NCBI RefSeq assembly: GCF_000340215.1
Contig: NW_006921537.1
Location: 1,453,011 to 1,517,010, forward strand
DNA from: Pseudocercospora fijiensis CIRAD86
Lineage: Eukaryota > Ascomycota > Dothideomycetes > Mycosphaerellales > Mycosphaerellaceae
Direction of reading: 5' to 3'
Length of the DNA: 64,000 nt
Shown: positions 59,047 to 64,000 of the stretch, piece by piece
Layout of the letters: each line of letters opens with the position of its first letter
Position numbering within the stretch: position 1 is the stretch's first letter
Made by a program: the position numbers and the translations under genes
The notes under the pieces: generated by a model
The model's database searches: none
Seen by the model: only the letters and a program-made list of their open reading frames with translations
Told to the model about the DNA's origin: nothing

Positions 59047-59814
59047 CTATACTCATTGCACCGCAGCTATTAGCACTACAATATATACGGCAAGGATAGA
59101 TACGTAGGGCGATAACATACATCGAGCGCTCGTAAAAGCACCCTTCGAGAAGCTACGACAGCCCTCTTACGTTAACGCCCTCTATTGCTTAGACTCTCCC
59201 TAGAACGATTATTCCGATAACTAGTTACTATATAAGGCAGAGAAAACGAATAGTAGCGTCCGGGGATCTAATTAACTAGCGGTACTAAGCGGCTATAGAA
59301 GTATACACTCCGAAGCATACTAGTATTATATATAGCCTATATACTACGCGTAATGCGCAACAATTAACGTATTCTATTACTAACTATAGTACGCGAGGTG
59401 TATAGGAAGGGACTTATTAAGCGAAACAATAACAGCTTATTCGCTAAAGCGACACTTATTAGTACCTAGACAATAATAGAGTATAACCGCGCCCTTAGTG
59501 TTAGAGACACCGCGAAAAAAAAAGGTTGTCGAGCGCGTTGTAGTCGTATAGCAATATTGATACGCTTGCTAGAAGAGGAGGCGCACTGTAGTCGGATAAC
59601 AGTCTTAATACGCAAAGGGCTACAGTCGTATAGCAGTGCTATAGTCGTATAGCAGCAGTAAAGACTAAGCGCCTTCGGGCTTAAGTATACTAGAGGCCCT
59701 TACGTAACGACTAAGGTTATTATAACTAATAGTCCTAACGAAGGCGTTACGCCGACTTAACTAGATGCGCGTATGTTATTCTATAAAGAATCCGAACGTA
59801 GGAAGCCTGTAGCC

Positions 59815-60045
59815 GCTACTTAAGGTGTACCTTACTAAAGAGTTTTTACCGAGTTAGACCTGTAGTAATGCTACGAACCTATTAACCCACTCTGTCCATT
59901 AACCTACTTAGTCTATTAACCCACTTAGTAGGAGAGTCGCTATCGAGCCGCTACTTAAGGTATACCTTACTAAAGAGTTTTTACCGAGTTAGACCGTTAG
60001 CCGCATTATAGGTGTACCTTACTAAAGAGTTTTTACCTCCGCTAA
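59815..60045. repeat. Three copies of a roughly 45-base unit
   Basis: Units contain taaggtgtaccttactaaag and agtttttaccgagttagacc, spaced unevenly (about 130 and 65 bases apart). They could be fragments of a larger duplicated sequence. Confidence 0.7.
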
Positions 60046-60734
60046 TCTACCCGAGACCCGCAGTTTATTGCACTAAGACAAGACTGCGATGTTCTAACAA
60101 AAACTATACTCTTTCGGTTAAATGCGCAGTCGACGCCCGCTAAAGCTATAGAAAACAACCTACTCGCTAGGAGAGTCGCCTTCGTAACGTCTTGCTCGGC
60201 AAAGCCTATCGGAGACCTTAAAAGAAGGACTAAACAAACTCTACCGATCGAGGAACCTCAACTATTAGACAAGCGGCTCTATCGGTAGCAAGCCGCAGAA
60301 CTAGCAAGGAATAGTGTTAATCGCTATAGAGCTACCTATATACGACAAAGAGGTATCGACACTGTTGCTAAGAAGCCGACAGCTAGTGTATTACTAGGGG
60401 TGTTAGTGTGTTAGTATATGTAGAAGAAGAAGAAGAAGTTGAACTAGGAAGCGTAGGTCTATATTAGCGCATCGTAGGTAAGGTTTGCCTCTACTAATAG
60501 GATTGCGCTATTTAGCTATAATAGCAAGGCAACAATAACGGCTATACATTATCGCACTTTTAACGCAATAGCCGCCGACTGCTGCTAGTCGAATGCCTAA
60601 GGCTAGAATTGCTAGCAGTTATCGAAATTACCGGAGGCCTCCTTTAGCATTAGGCGCTCTAAATTCATATAGGAACCAAGTCTATAGCGAAGCTAATAGC
60701 AGAGACCTCTACTCTAACTAAGACTCCGACTGCC

Positions 60735-61335
60735 CCTAGTTAGAGTAACGCTAGTTGTTAAGCCATTATCGTACGCCTAGCCTAGCCTAGCTAGCTATTA
60801 AGCTATTATTATACGCCTAGCCAAACCCTTCGACTTTATAAGCACTACGACGAGGCACGCACTCTAGTTTACTAGGCACGCACTCTGGTTTACTAGGCAC
60901 GCACTCTAGTTTACCGCTACTACTTCGCTACTAGGCACGCACTCTAGTCTACGGAGCTATTAGCTATTAAGCAATTATCGTACGCCTAGCCTAGCTAGCT
61001 ATTAAGCCATTATCGTACGCCTAGCCTGGCTAGCTATTAAGCAATTATCGTACGCCTAGCCTAGCTAGCTATCAAACTATTATCGTACGCCTAGCTAAAC
61101 CCTTCGACTTTATAAACATCCCCGACGAGGCACGCAATCTAGTCTACTAGGCGCGCAATCTGGTCTACCGCTACTACTTCGCCGCTAGGCACGCACTCTA
61201 GTCTACTAGGCACGCAATCTGGTCTACCGCTATTACTTCGCCGCTAGGCGCGCACTCGCCTAGCCTAGCTAGCTATTAAGCTATTATTATACGCCTAGCC
61301 TAGCCTAGCCTAGCTAGCTATCAAGGCACGCACTC
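60735..61335. repeat. Two interleaved tandem-repeat families
   Basis: Family 1 is about 40 bases with ttatcgtacgcctagcctag and ctagctattaag. Family 2 is about 21 bases with aggcacgcactctagtttac. They alternate in blocks, and the cccttcgactttataa segment recurs at about 60825 and 61100, so the whole 270-base block has been duplicated. Confidence 0.75.
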
Positions 61336-61649
61336 TAGTCTACCGCTACTACTTCAATCTAGAGCTGCTATAGGACAACGACGATATTACAGGCGTTGTT
61401 TTAGTGCTTAGACAAGAATAGTCCTTCCTTAATACATTAAATATCATACTCTATGCTCTATACTCCGTGCTCTATACTCTATGCTCTATACTCTATACTC
61501 TGTTCTTTTAAAAGTTACTGCTACCCTTACTACTAAGGCTACCTATACGTGCGAGGAGACTTATATTAGCTCCTTCTACTCTACCGTCGCTAGCGCTAGC
61601 GCTAGTGCCTATGCTAGTTAGGTCCTAGGTTTCTATACCCTCGAATAGC

Positions 61650-64000
61650 TAAGTAGTACTATCTGCAAGCTAAACCTATACATTATCTCGCTCTAGATCA
61701 AGTACTACATCCTCAATTAGACCGTAATTAACACTATCTAGGCGCTCTGCAGTATTAGGACCCTCTAAGGCATTAGATTCTAGCACCGTAGTACGGCCTC
61801 GAATAAAGTTCTAGTTAGTAGCGTTAAAGTTCTCGACGACTAATAGTATCTAATCTATACCGATATTCTAGATATCGTCCGAGAGCGTGAAATCTCCGTA
61901 CTACTACTTCGCGAACCTATCGATACGGATTTTATTAGCTCGATTGAATACGCCCGCGCTAATGTCCTTATTAGTGTAGTAACTAGTCCGATAGACACTA
62001 GAATTCTCCCTAAACATATCGCGGATAAGGCGAGATGCCTCTCGGTTTATCGATACTCGTTTAAAGGCAGCAGCAAGTCTATAAGTCGAATTGGCAAGGC
62101 GATTATAGTCCTCGGATAGGGCATAGTTAATAAGCTTAATTATCTTATTACTACCGACAGTATAGCCCTTCTTTCTAGACTAATTAACGGTTGTAGTAGC
62201 AAGGACCGCCTTCTATAGGTCCTTAGTACTACCCTTATTAAGGAGGAAATAGAAATAGGTTATTAGACGACTATAGTTGCTCTGTCTAGCTCTAAGGAAC
62301 ATCGGGATAGTATAGTCTACGCATCGACGAAGGTAACCGACGTCCTAGATACGGACAGTATAGCGAACGCGTAGGAATAAGGAGATCTCCTTTATTAGTC
62401 TGTATATAGAGGTAAAGGCCGCATCTAGCCTAGTTAGTATAGCGCTATTATCGCCGGCAGGTCGATTAGGCATACCCTCCTATGCCTCGGGTAACAAGAG
62501 CAGCTTGTGCATTTCCTTTAGGATGTCTATATACTTAGTAGCAGAGATCTTCTCGACAATAGCCTACTTAACGACCTTAGGCCGGGTCTAGTTACCTTTA
62601 CTAGCAAGATCCTTAGAGATATAGCTACGGTTAACTATAATCTAGAGGAATATAGCGACAGTACGGGCCTTAAAGCAACGCTTTAGCAGTCGCTATATCC
62701 GGAAGAATTTTAGCGACTTTGGATTAACCTCTTTTATACCCTAGAAATCGACATCCGATAATAGAGAGAAGTCTATACGATCGCCGGCCTTGTTCTTATT
62801 CTAATAGGTACGGAATAGTGTAAAGCATAGGTTTATAAAGATGTAGAACTAAGCGGGCACTAGAAGGACATACTGCTTCCTATCGTATATAGCCTTGTTC
62901 TCGACACCGCTAAAGATTATAGCTAGTATACGCTCGATAGTAAGCTAATTACTAACGTTAATAATCAACCTATTGTCGAAGATCGGATTATCGGGCTTTA
63001 GACTAAGGTTGCCTTAGTAGATATCGTCGTATACTAAGGCAGTGCCCTTATTAGAGATCTCGTTATTCTACGATAGAGGTATAGCTAGGAGCTAGGTCTT
63101 ACTACGGAAGCTATAGTCAATCTCCGGATATACTAGTTCTTCGACTAGATTGCCGGTATCCTTCGCTACCTTAAAGATCGTCTTAATCGCGTTACTAAAT
63201 ATATATATACAAGCTTCGTAGAGCTAGTGCATTTCGACTGCTATAACAGTATTATTATTGTCGATGTTTCGGATAATGTTCTTAGTTAGGACTAGCTTCG
63301 AGCGGTCTAGTATATCCTACGTTAAACCCCCCTTTAGTATATCCTCGCAGAGGGCGATATACGAGTTAGTAATATTAACCTGTTTATTGTTGTCGGCAAT
63401 GTCCTATATTAGCGTTAGCAAGTGCTCTAGCATAGCAACTAATATCTATATACCTAATCCTTCCGCTTAGCCTAGCGATTGAAGTTGTTATAGCAGATCT
63501 ACTAGATATACAGCTTAGCCTATTCTAAGATCTTTAGCCGCTAAGTGTTAGCATTCTTCTTAATTAAGGCTTATATAGTCTTGTACGTAGGAAGCAGACC
63601 TATACTATAGAGGGTATCGATAAGAGGTGCGGGAAGATTGCTAATATATACTAATAGAAGGCTAAGCGACTTTAGTATCTAGGAGGCCCGCTTTAGTGCT
63701 ATTAAATACACTACTATATACGTAATCGTACAGATACGCTTCTGTATTATATTCCGCTTGTCCTCGAACGATATTGCTCGCTATATAGTATCCTTACGGG
63801 TATTTAGCAGCATAAAATCCTCGAGAAGGCGGTACTAATTTAGGGCGATATTATAGATTATATCGTATATCTCGGATAGGCGACGTAGTGCGGCAAGACT
63901 GTCTTCTAGCTTATACGTATTAAAGAACTTCTTGCTAATTAAGTTCTTAACCTTAGTATATAACTAAACAGCACTAATAAGGTGCTTATTCGGCAATATA
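61650..64000 (-). pseudogene. Unknown large degraded frame, runs off the window
   Basis: A single minus-strand frame can be followed for about 700 codons from the window edge to about 61650, crossed only by TAG/TAA of the RIP type. Readable stretches include NITNSYIALCEDILKGGLT, DNRLIINVSN, FTLFRTYQNKNKAGDRIDFS and SAGVFNRANKIRIDRFAK. It appears mostly helical and moderately basic. I do not recognise the family. The N terminus lies beyond the window. The size and single frame suggest the coding gene of another repeat family. Confidence 0.45.

Larger units (their letters stand above)
54140..59091 (+). mobile_element. RecQ-helicase repeat element
   Basis: A RIP-mutated element with one long plus-strand frame for a RecQ-like helicase (54550-57890) followed by about 1.2 kb of non-coding tandem repeats. 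Its right-hand terminus is shared with the fragment at 35935-36762, which supports an element end near 59091. The left end is probably near 54080-54140, where normal composition stops. RecQ-like helicase genes of this sort are common in fungal subtelomeres and repeats; I see no telomere repeat here. Confidence 0.6.
59092..61640. other. Repeat DNA dominated by tandem arrays, no gene seen
   Basis: No recognisable frame. Holds a unit with ccttactaaagagtttttac repeated three times at about 59820-60040, arrays of attatcgtacgcctagcctag and aggcacgcactctagttta units at 60735-61335, and an imperfect ctatactctatgct repeat at 61440-61505. Confidence 0.5.

Noticed and set aside
61650..64000. A DUF6589-like reading of the right-edge frame, from a DNF-like motif near 63490.
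   Set aside because: That motif is in a different frame from the long continuous one, so the resemblance is accidental.
54140..64000. A subtelomere, suggested by the helicase and satellites.
   Set aside because: No run of TTAGGG or CCCTAA units was found in the window.

Overview
The window looks like a chromosome segment of a filamentous ascomycete, probably a Dothideomycete. That placement is an inference: short introns of about 46-73 nt with CTRAC-like branch sites, fungal-only protein families, and repeats with the scars of repeat-induced point mutation (RIP). It is a mosaic of normal-composition gene islands (about 5.9-13.06 kb, 36.76-39.43 kb and 43.73-54.08 kb) and repeat blocks in which CpA/TpG has largely become TpA and coding frames are full of TAG and TAA.

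Layout. 1-4.6 kb: relic of a Ty3/gypsy chromovirus (zinc knuckle, RT, RNase H, integrase, chromodomain). 5.9-13.06 kb: a tandem pair of LPxELR-type proteins, a protein with five Myb/SANT-like repeats and a possible mitochondrial presequence, one weak ORF, and the 3' part of a formamidase gene. 13.06-36.76 kb: a 23.7-kb repeat block holding two same-direction copies, about 11.9 kb apart, of an unfamiliar element with two long minus-strand frames (one SNF2-like ATPase, one unknown), separated and flanked by gypsy fragments and minisatellites. 36.76-39.43 kb: the 5' part of the same formamidase gene and an intact three-exon membrane protein. 39.44-43.7 kb: a Tc1/mariner relic and an unknown degraded frame. 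43.7-54.08 kb: an Inp1-like peroxisome inheritance protein and a full-length DIM-2-type cytosine-5 DNA methyltransferase. 54.1-64 kb: a RecQ-like helicase element, large tandem-repeat fields and a further unknown degraded frame that runs off the window.

How the parts relate. DIM-2-type enzymes methylate repeated DNA in fungi, and cytosine methylation and RIP are linked to the C-to-T decay seen in the repeats here; an uninterrupted copy lies between two such blocks. The formamidase gene is cut in two by the 23.7-kb block with about 50 codons missing, so it is presumably null. The most novel material is the paired SNF2 element, the two unidentified frames at 41.4-43.5 and 61.6-64 kb, and the neighbour-base preference of the decay (CCA/TGG gone, GCA/TGC kept). 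All family assignments were made by eye from motifs; no database search was run.
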